DNA of 47,822 nucleotides. Source: an uncultured Granulosicoccaceae bacterium. Its GTDB lineage: Bacteria > Pseudomonadota > Gammaproteobacteria > Granulosicoccales > Granulosicoccaceae. The first letter of the stretch is position 1. Every line of letters starts with the position of its first letter. The stretch lies in NCBI GenBank assembly GCA_937922945.1, contig CAKZUP010000117.1, positions 1-47,822 of the forward strand, in the 5' to 3' direction. The notes under the pieces were generated by a model. That model had not been told where the DNA came from. It worked only from the letters and a program-made list of their open reading frames with translations, and searched no databases. Below are positions 27,601 to 35,776 of the stretch, in pieces. The position numbers were made by a program, and so were the translations under genes.

Positions 27601-28001
27601 GCACGGGTGAACATGGCGAGTACGTAGTTGGTGTGCGTTATCGCGCATGGCAACCATCGTCCTGCTTGCATCCGGACTTGCCGGTGAACGTGCCATTGGT
27701 GTTTGATGTTATCGACACTTGGAAAGGTCGCAGTTTAGGTGGGTGTGCGTATCACGTGGCACACCCTGGTGGAAGGAGCTCGGAAGACTACCCCGTTAAT
27801 GCGAACGTTGCCGAATCCAGGCGCTTGTCGCGTTTCGAACACGATGTGCATACACCAAGTTCGATAGAGCAACAGCAAGATAGCTTTAGCACGGCTGGCT
27901 TTTTTAATGTCACAAAAGCAACGGGTGAGCTGAACCCGTTTACTGAACTACCGGTAAACCCCGAATACCCGCACACTGCAGACTTGCGTAAATCGTGGTG
28001 A
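24639..28001 (+). CDS. Large transglutaminase-like/DUF2126 protein
   Basis: An 1120-residue cytoplasmic protein. Residues 1-100 are the transglutaminase N-terminal domain. The catalytic part holds SGSCRDSG (C180), DLHAWAEVY (H230) and GLDPTSG (D246), a full triad. From about 320 the DUF2126 region begins (MRLTMGGEPTFVS), with DGRHTGTGGGNHVTFGG, LLGSVITYWQHHPALSYLFSG and FEMPPHARMS as conserved features. The DUF2126 part resembles a glutamine-synthetase/amidoligase-like fold in published predictions, but I cannot confirm that from sequence. The gene starts 2 bases after the alpha-E gene and ends the five-gene unit. It converges on the helicase gene 131 bases on. Confidence 0.9.
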   Translation: MGIKVALNHWTHYQYDRSISLGPQVVRLKPAAHCRTEILSYSLRVTPSEHFINWQQDPFGNYLARLVFPEKTKELRVEVDLLVDLTVINPFDFFVEPEAEQYPVKYNAELKRELGPYLEPMDKHPLMAAWLAKNKPFDAPINDWLVELNQCVQRDISYNLRMEPGVQTIGETLTIRSGSCRDSGWLLVEALRACGLAARFVSGYLVQLTPDEKPIGDGAAGTDKDFTDLHAWAEVYLPGAGWVGLDPTSGLFAGEGHIPLACTPAPSSAAPISGATDKCETEFSYSNTVARIDEQPRVTKPLTDKAWMQVLKSGAKVDKRLEQQDMRLTMGGEPTFVSIDDMESDEWNTAALGENKLTLASNLMKGMQEAYGKGGITQFAQGKWYPGEPTPRWALTCYWRTDGKPLWGDANLLAMPGDGALQGDSKDGKKIDDDVVAAFMKVLVAELGLSENFVQALYEDPLHHLQLESMLPEGTSLASLKLGDDTERWMLARKLSQGLDKPTGWLLPLRHTANGWISCVWPSRRDNVFLIPGDSPAGLRLPIDSLPNPFDQHDEAVQAYPEDAFNPMDALPDPKKLKKPSAEKTKTESKGVFPTALCVEVRDDDLYLFLPPFRSAGSYVTLLGAIERAASQLGTRLIIEGYEPPSDPRLKNFRITPDPGVIEVNIHPSRTFAELVDKTETLYELAKECRLSAEKFMLDGRHTGTGGGNHVTFGGEKPADSPFLRRPDLLGSVITYWQHHPALSYLFSGMFIGPTSQAPRCDEARVETLYELEMALQRLPQPEENSDAEPRPWLVDRLLRHLLIDLTGNTHRAEICIDKLYSPDSPSGRLGIVELRAFEMPPHARMSVVQALLLRALLSRFWDKPYKGKLIRWGTELHDRFMLPHYLWKDLLDIVDDIHDSQFDFDANWLKAFWEFRFPLYGTRYVGEIMLELRAAIEPWHVLGEEATGSGTARYVDSSMERLQLRVTGLTDERYKITCNGHALAMRSTGEHGEYVVGVRYRAWQPSSCLHPDLPVNVPLVFDVIDTWKGRSLGGCAYHVAHPGGRSSEDYPVNANVAESRRLSRFEHDVHTPSSIEQQQDSFSTAGFFNVTKATGELNPFTELPVNPEYPHTADLRKSW

Positions 28002-28132
28002 GGCGAATCAACAGGCTTTAACGGTGATCTGATTGAGCAATGTTAGGTCTGGTGACTTATATGCGGCGAGCAGTCTGGAATTCACGTTTTTAATGAGTTT
28101 ATTTAATAAGACAACGTTGCTTTACCAGGTTG

Positions 28133-31100
28133 CTACTGTAGTAACGCCAAGAGCTCATCTGTACTGATTGCGGCACTCTCAGTTCCAGCAAGCACTGATG
28201 TTGCAAGGTCCCGCTTAGTGGTATGGAGTTTTTGTATTTGTTCTTCGATTGTGCCTGCAGTAACCATGCGATAAATAGTCACCGGACGCTGTTGGCCGAA
28301 TCTATGCGCACGATCAGATGCCTGATCTTCCACAGCAGGATTCCACCATGGGTCGAGGTGAACGACATAGTCAGCCGCAGTCAGATTAAGGCCAGTGCCA
28401 CCTGCAGTAAGGGATATTAGAAACACGTCGCCTTGGCCACGTTGAAATGCGTCGATACGTTCTGTGCGCTTCTTTTGCGAGGTGCTGCCGTCCAGATATT
28501 GATAAGGGATATTGGTGGTTTTCAATCGTTGTTCAACAATCTTGAGATGATCGACAAATTGCGAGAAAACCAGTGCTTTATGGCCGTTGCTCAACAGCTC
28601 TTGCAACGTCTGGATACACAGCTCCAGTTTCGACTCCGGCCCCGTCCAATCAGGTGTAATCAGTTTGGGATTACAGCATAGGCGTCGCAGTTTGGTCAGG
28701 TAGGTCAGGATGATGAACTTTCGTTGTGCGTGATTATCGTTTTCGGCAGCAGTGTGCAATGCCTCAAGCGCCTCTTCACGAAGCGCCTCGTACAAAACGG
28801 CTTCTTCACTCGATAAGGTTACACTCAGGTTGATGTCGGTGCGTGCAGGTAGCTCCTGCAACACGTCTCTCTTGTGCCGACGCAACATGAATGGCAAAAC
28901 TAACTGTTTTAATTGCGCGCGCGCCTGTGCACTGTTATCACGTTCAATCGGTATGGCAAGGTTGCGACGAAACGCCGCCTGTGAGCCGAGCAGGTCCGGG
29001 TTAATGAAACTAAACAGCGAGTGCAAGTCCATCAGGTTATTTTGTATCGGTGTGCCCGTGGTAATAATACGAAAATCAGCGATAAGCAGTTTCGCTGCGC
29101 GTGCTCGACGTGTGTTTGCGTTTTTGATTGCTTGCGCCTCGTCCAGTACAACCGTGCTCCAGTGAATCGTATTCAACTGTTCGCTATCGTTTGTCATTAA
29201 TCCGTAACTGATCACCACTACATCGAATTTACCCAATTTTTCCAGAACATTTTTTCGAGCAGCTGTATCGCTACCGTACACGGTGATATTTAAAGAGGGG
29301 GCAAAACGTTGAGCCTCTGTTGCCCAGTTGCCAAGCACTGAGGTGGGCGCGACTACCAACGCTGGACCCTTTTCGGCTCGTGACAGCAAGAGTGCCAATG
29401 TCTGCACGGTTTTACCAAGCCCCATATCGTCCGCTAGACAAGCTCCAGCGCCGAGCATACCGAGTCGAACTAACCACTCATAACCTTCTAATTGATAGCT
29501 GCGCAGGTCGGCCTGCAACGTGTTCGGCACGGCTATTGGATTGTTGAAAACCGATTTTATATTTTGGCGCAAGCCGGTGAGTTTCTTATCCGTTTTTGTT
29601 TTGGCCAGGTTGAAAAGTGGATCGAGTGCTAACATGGCAACTGGGTGTATTTGCACATCCTCTGGTTTTTTTTCGGAATTTGATTGGAAGGCTCTAAGTA
29701 CATTGAGCTGTTTATGCAATGATCGAGAAAGTGCCAGATATTTCCCTTTGTCGAGTTCAATAAACCGCGATTCAGCTTTATTTTTCATGCGCGCAAGTAG
29801 GTCGACCAAGCTGAGAATGTCGTTATTGTTGTAGTGAAGCTCTCCACTGGCCGCGAACCAGTTGTCGGTACTGCGTATATTTAAGTGCAGTTGCGATGCG
29901 TCTACTTTTCTTTCAATGGTGAACGCGACGTCCTTCGGCCAGATACACCGAATATTGGTGTTTTCAAGTTCTGAAATTAACTCTAACGCAGCATCCAATC
30001 CCTCAATGTAGAGCGTATTACGACCATCGTAGAAACGCGAAAGCACCGCTGAATTGGTTATAAGCGACTGTACCGCATCGCGCTCTTTTACTAGATCACG
30101 TTGTAGTGCTACCGAGCCGTTCTCCGTTTGAACGTATACCATCACACCTCCAATCCCTGCATCGAAAAAGGTATTGGAACCGGGTAATGGTTCTACTCGA
30201 ATTCGGACACAAAGTTCTTCATTGATGCGATCAAGTTCAAGCAGTGGAGTTGGATTAGCATCGCGAATATCAGTAGATGATACCGCCGTATCACCTTCAA
30301 TAGCCATCGTGCCAGATAGCGACTTTAGCAACGACTGCATGCGGGATTCAGCCTCGACCGGCAGTATCAGGCCATCAACCGGTATGCTTGCGCAGATGCG
30401 TCGTTGGGCTGCGTTGAAATGGGTTACTGTGACAAGATTTTGTTGGGTATCCAAAACCGAGATATACTGGTACTCGTGGCCGGACGGTTCGACCATCAGC
30501 ACAAAGTCGTCAACACGATTTTGCACACTCAGCTTGGCGACTCGTTCCTGCACATTCAGGCGCTGACCTTTATCGTCGAAAACGTGGGGATGTCCGATGA
30601 GCTGATAAACCGTTCGATTGTTTGTCTCGTAAGTCGTGGCTCTATCCCATCCGTAGGTGAGTTTTTCGATTGTGGCAGCGGCTTTGGTGTCTTGCTCCAG
30701 CAAATGTTGCATTTTAGTTGCAGTTTCCTTCAATCGTTTTAACGCTACTTTTCGTCCGGCGGACCAGTTGCCGTTTTTTCCTAATGTTTGTTCAATCGGT
30801 GACGCAATCACGTGAAGTGGTGAGACTGACTCTAATACCCAGATTAGTCGTCGTGTACTGGCATCTTGTTCTTTTGTTTTTGTTGGTTTGTTGGTTTTTT
30901 TCGGAACCAATTGCTCAAGTGTGCGTAATTGAAATTCCCATAGTGCTTCTGCTTTTACTAGTGTTAAAAGACTTTGCGTTTGCAATTTCCTGTGTCGACG
31001 TTCAGCGCTTGATTTTTTTATTTGTTCTTGAGTGTATTTGTGAAGGCCGCTGTAATCATCGTGCATTGCTTCAATAACACTTTGCAACTCAGCCGCAAGC

Positions 31101-32287
31101 CAGGCAAAACCGTTCTCGTTGCACACATACAACAGATGCTCTATTCGTGCGTCGCTACTGTTGGTTTCCGTACTCAGATGGTAGTCGCTATGCCAACGAC
31201 TGGCGATAGTGTATAGGGCGCTACCCAGTGATGGTGGGCCGGGTAGGTAGAAGGGCTTTATATACGTCTCTGGCAATCGGGCTTGTTTGGCTATGAAAAA
31301 AAGCTGATCGAAATAGGTGCTCATTTTCAATTTTTTCCGAGCACCCAAAAGCGATTCGAAAAGTTGATCTGCTTCTGTTGAATTGCAGCGTGGCAGCGCC
31401 AATATAGCGATACTAAAAGCAGTATTCGCAGGATAGAGTATTTTTTTCCGTGTACCCTGTCGTTCAGCCTCAAGCGTTTGTGTAATGGATTCAACGGCCG
31501 CTTCGTTATCACCTCTAATAGTGTGAATTAACGACTGAACACTGTAGGCCTCAACCACAGCAGATTTGGTTGCAGTTGAGTCCATTAATACTTGTGATAT
31601 GAGGTTGGTGGCCTTGGCCAACTCACCACTTAGCGCATGCGCAAATGCGATGATTGGCAATAACGCCGTTGTATCCGGTGCATAAGACAGGCAACATTTG
31701 GCAAATACTTTAGTGTTCTGACATGAAGCAATCAGAAACCGCAGTCCAGCTTCGCACGCCTGTTGACGGTGATGTTCGGGTAGGCGTTGCAGATAGGGCA
31801 GGGCTGCGGGTTCAATAAGCCAGAGCAATGATTCATTTGCTAAATTAGCGTCCGTATACTTTTCATGTTGCCCCGATAGCACAGCGATTCTATAGTGTTG
31901 CTCGATAAAGTGAGGTAGACGATCGCTGTATGAAAATTGGTGTGCCTGGTAGGTGTTGTTATCTAGTTCCTGTAACAAGCCGAGCGCTACACCGCTCTCC
32001 ACGGCAGCGGCACAGAAGCGTGTTATTGTGCCCAGCTTTGCTCCCGGGCCGCGAGCGGTGACACCGCGTCGTCCCTCAATTGTGGCTTCAATTAGATCTG
32101 CGTCGACCAATTCCTTCAGCGCGGGAGCTAGCTGAGCTTGTTTCAGGCTTGGCAGCGCATATTGCCGCCTGACGCGATTGATCCACTGTAGTGTTTTAGT
32201 TTTGGCTGGGCGTTCTGGAAAGAAGACAGCGTAGGCTTGCGCTATCGCCATTGCAGCTTCGCTGAGTTTTGATGATGTGGTTGGCAA
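28133..32287 (-). CDS. SNF2-family DNA-dependent ATPase/helicase
   Basis: A 1384-residue protein. The C-terminal 450 residues carry the SNF2 core: DDMGLGKT (K959), LDEAQAIKN (D1049), TGTPIQNNLMDLHS, LRRHKRDVLQELP, SQFVDHLKIVEQRL, GGTGLNLTAADYVVHLDPWWNP and RAHRFGQQRPV. The N-terminal 900 residues are helical and repeat-like, beginning with a possible winged-helix segment (about 20-75), with no zinc-finger motif visible. Proteins of this class remodel protein-DNA or RNA polymerase complexes; some belong to defence systems, but no defence partner is near here. The start codon is TTG with a weak ribosome binding site; ATG at 32251 is an alternative. A stop lies just upstream in frame. Confidence 0.9.
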   Translation of the reverse strand: MPTTSSKLSEAAMAIAQAYAVFFPERPAKTKTLQWINRVRRQYALPSLKQAQLAPALKELVDADLIEATIEGRRGVTARGPGAKLGTITRFCAAAVESGVALGLLQELDNNTYQAHQFSYSDRLPHFIEQHYRIAVLSGQHEKYTDANLANESLLWLIEPAALPYLQRLPEHHRQQACEAGLRFLIASCQNTKVFAKCCLSYAPDTTALLPIIAFAHALSGELAKATNLISQVLMDSTATKSAVVEAYSVQSLIHTIRGDNEAAVESITQTLEAERQGTRKKILYPANTAFSIAILALPRCNSTEADQLFESLLGARKKLKMSTYFDQLFFIAKQARLPETYIKPFYLPGPPSLGSALYTIASRWHSDYHLSTETNSSDARIEHLLYVCNENGFAWLAAELQSVIEAMHDDYSGLHKYTQEQIKKSSAERRHRKLQTQSLLTLVKAEALWEFQLRTLEQLVPKKTNKPTKTKEQDASTRRLIWVLESVSPLHVIASPIEQTLGKNGNWSAGRKVALKRLKETATKMQHLLEQDTKAAATIEKLTYGWDRATTYETNNRTVYQLIGHPHVFDDKGQRLNVQERVAKLSVQNRVDDFVLMVEPSGHEYQYISVLDTQQNLVTVTHFNAAQRRICASIPVDGLILPVEAESRMQSLLKSLSGTMAIEGDTAVSSTDIRDANPTPLLELDRINEELCVRIRVEPLPGSNTFFDAGIGGVMVYVQTENGSVALQRDLVKERDAVQSLITNSAVLSRFYDGRNTLYIEGLDAALELISELENTNIRCIWPKDVAFTIERKVDASQLHLNIRSTDNWFAASGELHYNNNDILSLVDLLARMKNKAESRFIELDKGKYLALSRSLHKQLNVLRAFQSNSEKKPEDVQIHPVAMLALDPLFNLAKTKTDKKLTGLRQNIKSVFNNPIAVPNTLQADLRSYQLEGYEWLVRLGMLGAGACLADDMGLGKTVQTLALLLSRAEKGPALVVAPTSVLGNWATEAQRFAPSLNITVYGSDTAARKNVLEKLGKFDVVVISYGLMTNDSEQLNTIHWSTVVLDEAQAIKNANTRRARAAKLLIADFRIITTGTPIQNNLMDLHSLFSFINPDLLGSQAAFRRNLAIPIERDNSAQARAQLKQLVLPFMLRRHKRDVLQELPARTDINLSVTLSSEEAVLYEALREEALEALHTAAENDNHAQRKFIILTYLTKLRRLCCNPKLITPDWTGPESKLELCIQTLQELLSNGHKALVFSQFVDHLKIVEQRLKTTNIPYQYLDGSTSQKKRTERIDAFQRGQGDVFLISLTAGGTGLNLTAADYVVHLDPWWNPAVEDQASDRAHRFGQQRPVTIYRMVTAGTIEEQIQKLHTTKRDLATSVLAGTESAAISTDELLALLQ

Positions 32288-32569
32288 GGCTCAGTTTTCC
32301 ATTTGTACTACGCTCTGTCGCAAACCGATACTGTAACTTCTCCTCATACGACTAGCAAACTTTGTTCTTCCGCGCTCACTTTGTCAGATCTACACTCGCA
32401 AAAGAGCAATGTGGATGCTAAACCGGTTCAATCATTTGAAGCGTAACCAATGCTGCCACAGCAAACTAATGATTTCTACTAAGAGTTAGTATGAGGCTAA
32501 AGGAGCTTATCAATAGGTTGATTCACGGCGTGTTTCACATGCTCAACAATCTAAGGATTATATCTAGGC

Positions 32570-33763
32570 TCAAGCAGGTTTCCATCGACTAAACAGAACA
32601 AATGCCACAATAACCGACAAAGCAGAAAGCAAAAAAGGTGCTGCTGGCAGATACAAGGGCGTGTCGCTTTGCGTAAAATAACTAAAAACGCGTGTCATAA
32701 CAAATGGGCTGATAATGGTTGCTACAGCTGTTAGCGAACTCATCGCACCCTGCAATTCACCTTGCGCGTTTTCGGGAACACTGTTGCTCATTAGCCCTTG
32801 TAGTGCAGGTACGGCAAGCGCACTGAATACGCTCACAGGCATAAAGGCAAAAACATGCCAGGTTTCAGTCATAAAGGGGTAGGCCAGGAATGACAAAAGG
32901 TGTATGGACATACCGAACAGGGCCGTTACTTTTTCACCAAAACGCGCCAGTATGGGCCTGATTAACGCCCCTTGTATAATCACGATTCCGAAACCATAAG
33001 CCGCCAGCGACAAACCAACCATGCGTGCATCCCAGTTGAATTGTGCGCGCCCGAAGAATGCCCAGATGGATGGATAAACAAAGAACGCGATGCTTAGCAG
33101 CAGGAATACCATCAACATGGGCATAAGACCCGGCAGTGTTTTCATCTGTTTGAATGTGCCGAACGGGTTGGCACGCCGCCAATCAAACGCGCGCCTTTTA
33201 CTTTGTTTAAGAGACTCAGGCAAAACAAAGTAACCAAACAACATATTGGCAAAAGCCAGGGCCGCTGCTGCAAAAAAAGGTGCTCGAGACCCGTACTCAG
33301 CCAGCAACCCGCCCAACATCGGGCCCAGTACAAAACCGACCCCGAACGCGGCCCCCAAAAGGCCGAAGTTTTTGGCCTTGTCTTGACTTGACGAGATATC
33401 GGCCATGTACGCACCAGCAGTAGAATGCGTAGCTGCTGTAATGCCGCCAATAAAACGCCCAATAAACAGCAGCCACAGAGATTGCGCGAATGCCATTACC
33501 AGATAGTCGAGCGACATGACCAACAACGCAATCAACAAGACTGGTCTGCGACCGTAGGCGTCGGACAAACCACCGACTGTTGGAGAGAACAGAAACTGGT
33601 TAATGGCGTAGACGACGGTTAAAGTGCCACTCCACAAGGCAGCCTGACTGAGATCAAATTTTCCGACCTCCTGAATTAAATCTGGCATGACAGGCATGAT
33701 GATGCCGATTCCCATGGAATCGAGCACCACGGTAATGAATATGAAGATAACCGGTAAACGCAT
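32570..33763 (-). CDS. MFS exporter, tetracycline-resistance (TCR/Tet) type
   Basis: A 397-residue inner-membrane protein with about 12 helices. The start, FIFITVVLDSMGIGIIMPVMPDLI, and the loop motif GGLSDAYGRRP (64-74) are typical of the TetA branch of drug:H+ antiporters; GRFIGGITAATHSTAGAYMADIS and GFVLGPMLGG (motif C-like) agree. Known members export tetracyclines, but housekeeping homologues with other or unknown substrates are common, so resistance should not be assumed. No TetR-type repressor is adjacent. It is transcribed away from the DUF1349 gene and toward the helicase gene, with 282 bases between them. Confidence 0.88.
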   Translation of the reverse strand: MRLPVIFIFITVVLDSMGIGIIMPVMPDLIQEVGKFDLSQAALWSGTLTVVYAINQFLFSPTVGGLSDAYGRRPVLLIALLVMSLDYLVMAFAQSLWLLFIGRFIGGITAATHSTAGAYMADISSSQDKAKNFGLLGAAFGVGFVLGPMLGGLLAEYGSRAPFFAAAALAFANMLFGYFVLPESLKQSKRRAFDWRRANPFGTFKQMKTLPGLMPMLMVFLLLSIAFFVYPSIWAFFGRAQFNWDARMVGLSLAAYGFGIVIIQGALIRPILARFGEKVTALFGMSIHLLSFLAYPFMTETWHVFAFMPVSVFSALAVPALQGLMSNSVPENAQGELQGAMSSLTAVATIISPFVMTRVFSYFTQSDTPLYLPAAPFLLSALSVIVAFVLFSRWKPA

Positions 33764-33932
33764 AGTTAATTTGAGTTAAGGCCCATTGCCTGGTCGATAC
33801 TCGCACTTAAATGAAAGCTCGGGCCCAGACGCTGAGATGTCAAGAACGATGGGGACTGAGTATAACGCTCTTTTAAATTGTTAAACTAACTAGAGTGCCA
33901 AACTGGTTAGATTATTAGGAGAGCTGAATTTG

Positions 33933-34559
33933 ATGAATTTCGAAAAAACTAAGTGGATCAATAAGCCAAAAAAGTTCGAGCTGACAGAAAATTCAATATC
34001 AATCACAACCGAACCAGAAACCGATCTTTGGCAGCGGTCTTACTATGGCTTTAGAAATGACAATGCCCCAGGCTTGCAAATCGATACTGATCAAAACTTT
34101 ACTTTCACCGCAAAAGTTTGCTTCGACTACAAGGCTCGATTCGATCAGTGCGGGCTACTGATTTATCTCGACAGCGACAACTGGTTTAAAGCATCAATAG
34201 AGTACGAAAACGAGACATTTTCACGTCTGGGTAGTGTAGTGACTAATTTAGGTTACTCAGATTGGGCAACTACCGATATACCTCTGCCAAAACAGATGTG
34301 GTATCGGCTTAGTCGGCGTGGGGCAGACTTTCTAATCGAATCATCGCCCGATGGTGAAGTATTCAAACAAATGCGAATTTTTCATCTCCATAAACTAGGC
34401 GAGACAACCGAGAAGATGGGTAAAAGCGATCCTCCGCAGCCAGCACAGAGCATGGTAAGTGTTGGAGTTTATGCATGCAGTCCACTCAATTCCTCATTCA
34501 CGGCGGAATTTTTGGAGTTGAAATTTGAATCGTGCCAATGGTTGGCGCATGCAACTTAA
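33933..34559 (+). CDS. DUF1349 (concanavalin-like fold) protein
   Basis: About 208 residues with the DUF1349 pattern: DLWQRSYYGFRNDNAPGL, FTFTAKVCFDYKARFDQCGLLIYLDSDNWFKASIEYE, then SVVTNLGYSDWAT and a final FTAEFLELKFE. These beta-sandwich proteins are sometimes called 'regulation of enolase 1', but no role is firmly known; sugar binding is plausible for the fold. No signal peptide is visible, so it is likely cytoplasmic. ATG 33933 is chosen because AGGAGAG sits 9 bases upstream; the adjacent TTG at 33930 is less likely. It stands alone, divergent from the MFS gene, and converges on the dehydrogenase gene. Confidence 0.85.
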   Translation: MNFEKTKWINKPKKFELTENSISITTEPETDLWQRSYYGFRNDNAPGLQIDTDQNFTFTAKVCFDYKARFDQCGLLIYLDSDNWFKASIEYENETFSRLGSVVTNLGYSDWATTDIPLPKQMWYRLSRRGADFLIESSPDGEVFKQMRIFHLHKLGETTEKMGKSDPPQPAQSMVSVGVYACSPLNSSFTAEFLELKFESCQWLAHAT

Positions 34560-34615
34560 GACTGTATAGCAATGCCCGAATTTGCGTTTGCGGGCCATGA
34601 TGTTTAAGTGCTGGC

Positions 34616-35602
34616 TTAGGGGATTGCTATTGCGCGAACTTCGCCTGCTGGCGCATCATTCGCAATAACGTCGGGCACTTCTTCAAGTGAAATGGTGCGC
34701 GTAATCAATGGCGCCACTTCAATTGATGCATTGGCTATCATTTGCGCTGCACGTTCATGAGTAAACGGATTCAGAAAACTGTAGTGCATTTGTATTTCTC
34801 GAAACAAAAGGTCGAATGGCTCTATCGCTACCTGTTTGCCCTGCGGCAGTACACCGAGCACAACAACTCGTCCTCCTGTTTGCGTAATAGAAGGGGACAT
34901 GCTTACCGTTGCTTCAACGCCTGCACACTCGACAACCAATTCCGCACCTTGCGGCCATTGATCCAGAGCTGCGTCTTTCGACCCGGCAACCAGATCAGCG
35001 CCGAGTGATTGGCCGAGCGCTTGTTTTGCGGTACTTCGTGTTAGCAACATGACATGAGCGCCGGCGTTTTTTGCAATTTGAACGGCTAGCAGGCCTATAA
35101 CACCACCGCCAATAACGATGACTCTTTCTCCGGCTTGCGGCGATCCTAAGTCCATGCCATGTAGTGTGCATGCGAGAGGTTCACAAAAAGCACCGTGCAA
35201 TGGATGAAGGTTTGCCGGTAACACATGGGCCTTGTGAGCCGGAAACGCACAATACTCGGCAAAGCCGCCGTCTCTGGCTATACCAGTTGGTATGTTATTC
35301 ACGCAAAGATTAACTCTGCCTTTACGGCATTGATCACACGCGCCGCACCAGGTATTCGGATCACAGGTCACGCGCGTACCTGTTGGAATACCGGAATTTC
35401 CAGCGTCGGTAACAATGCCAGAGAACTCGTGACCAAGAATTGTATTCGCAACAGAAGGAAACTCACCCTTGTATAGGTGTCTGTCGGTACCGCAAATTCC
35501 CGCTGCTTCAACCTTTACAATAATATCCGCGTGGCCACGCGTTGGTGTATCAGCGTCAATCGTTTGCACATTACCTGTGCTAATGAGTCGTGTCGCTCGC
35601 AA
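34616..35602 (-). CDS. Zinc-dependent medium-chain dehydrogenase (polyol/threonine DH-like)
   Basis: About 328 residues. Catalytic zinc ligands are in AAGICGTDRH and LGHEFSG. The structural zinc loop is WCGACDQCRKGRVNLC with four Cys. The nucleotide fold has VIVIGGGVIGLLAVQIAKNAG. The type suggests oxidation of a sugar, polyol or amino-acid alcohol with NAD(P). I place the start at TTG 35602 because AGGAG (35614-35610 on this strand) is 7 bases before it and the protein then begins RATRLI, as relatives do. ATG at 35641 would add 13 odd residues (LAWFFTPYRSWH). It is last in the minus-strand arm with the SDR and DUF1479 genes. Confidence 0.88.
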   Translation of the reverse strand: MRATRLISTGNVQTIDADTPTRGHADIIVKVEAAGICGTDRHLYKGEFPSVANTILGHEFSGIVTDAGNSGIPTGTRVTCDPNTWCGACDQCRKGRVNLCVNNIPTGIARDGGFAEYCAFPAHKAHVLPANLHPLHGAFCEPLACTLHGMDLGSPQAGERVIVIGGGVIGLLAVQIAKNAGAHVMLLTRSTAKQALGQSLGADLVAGSKDAALDQWPQGAELVVECAGVEATVSMSPSITQTGGRVVVLGVLPQGKQVAIEPFDLLFREIQMHYSFLNPFTHERAAQMIANASIEVAPLITRTISLEEVPDVIANDAPAGEVRAIAIP

Positions 35603-35776
35603 GTGCCAACTCCTGTAAGGTGTGAAAAACCAGGCTAGCATGCCGATGGTGTGGTGTGAACTTTTCGTAGTGATAGCGCAATAAGAATGGCTCCTTCACG
35701 ATAGCTCATTCACAACAGTTCCATCATAGTTCCATCAAAATGGCTCTAACAGCATAGCCCTATAAAGATGTTTCAA

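Noticed and set aside
18669..28001. The five-gene ATP-grasp cluster as a polyglutamate, cyanophycin or lasso-peptide system.
   Set aside because: No precursor peptide, cyanophycin synthetase or lasso cyclase features are visible, and these ATP-grasp proteins are of the circularly permuted type.
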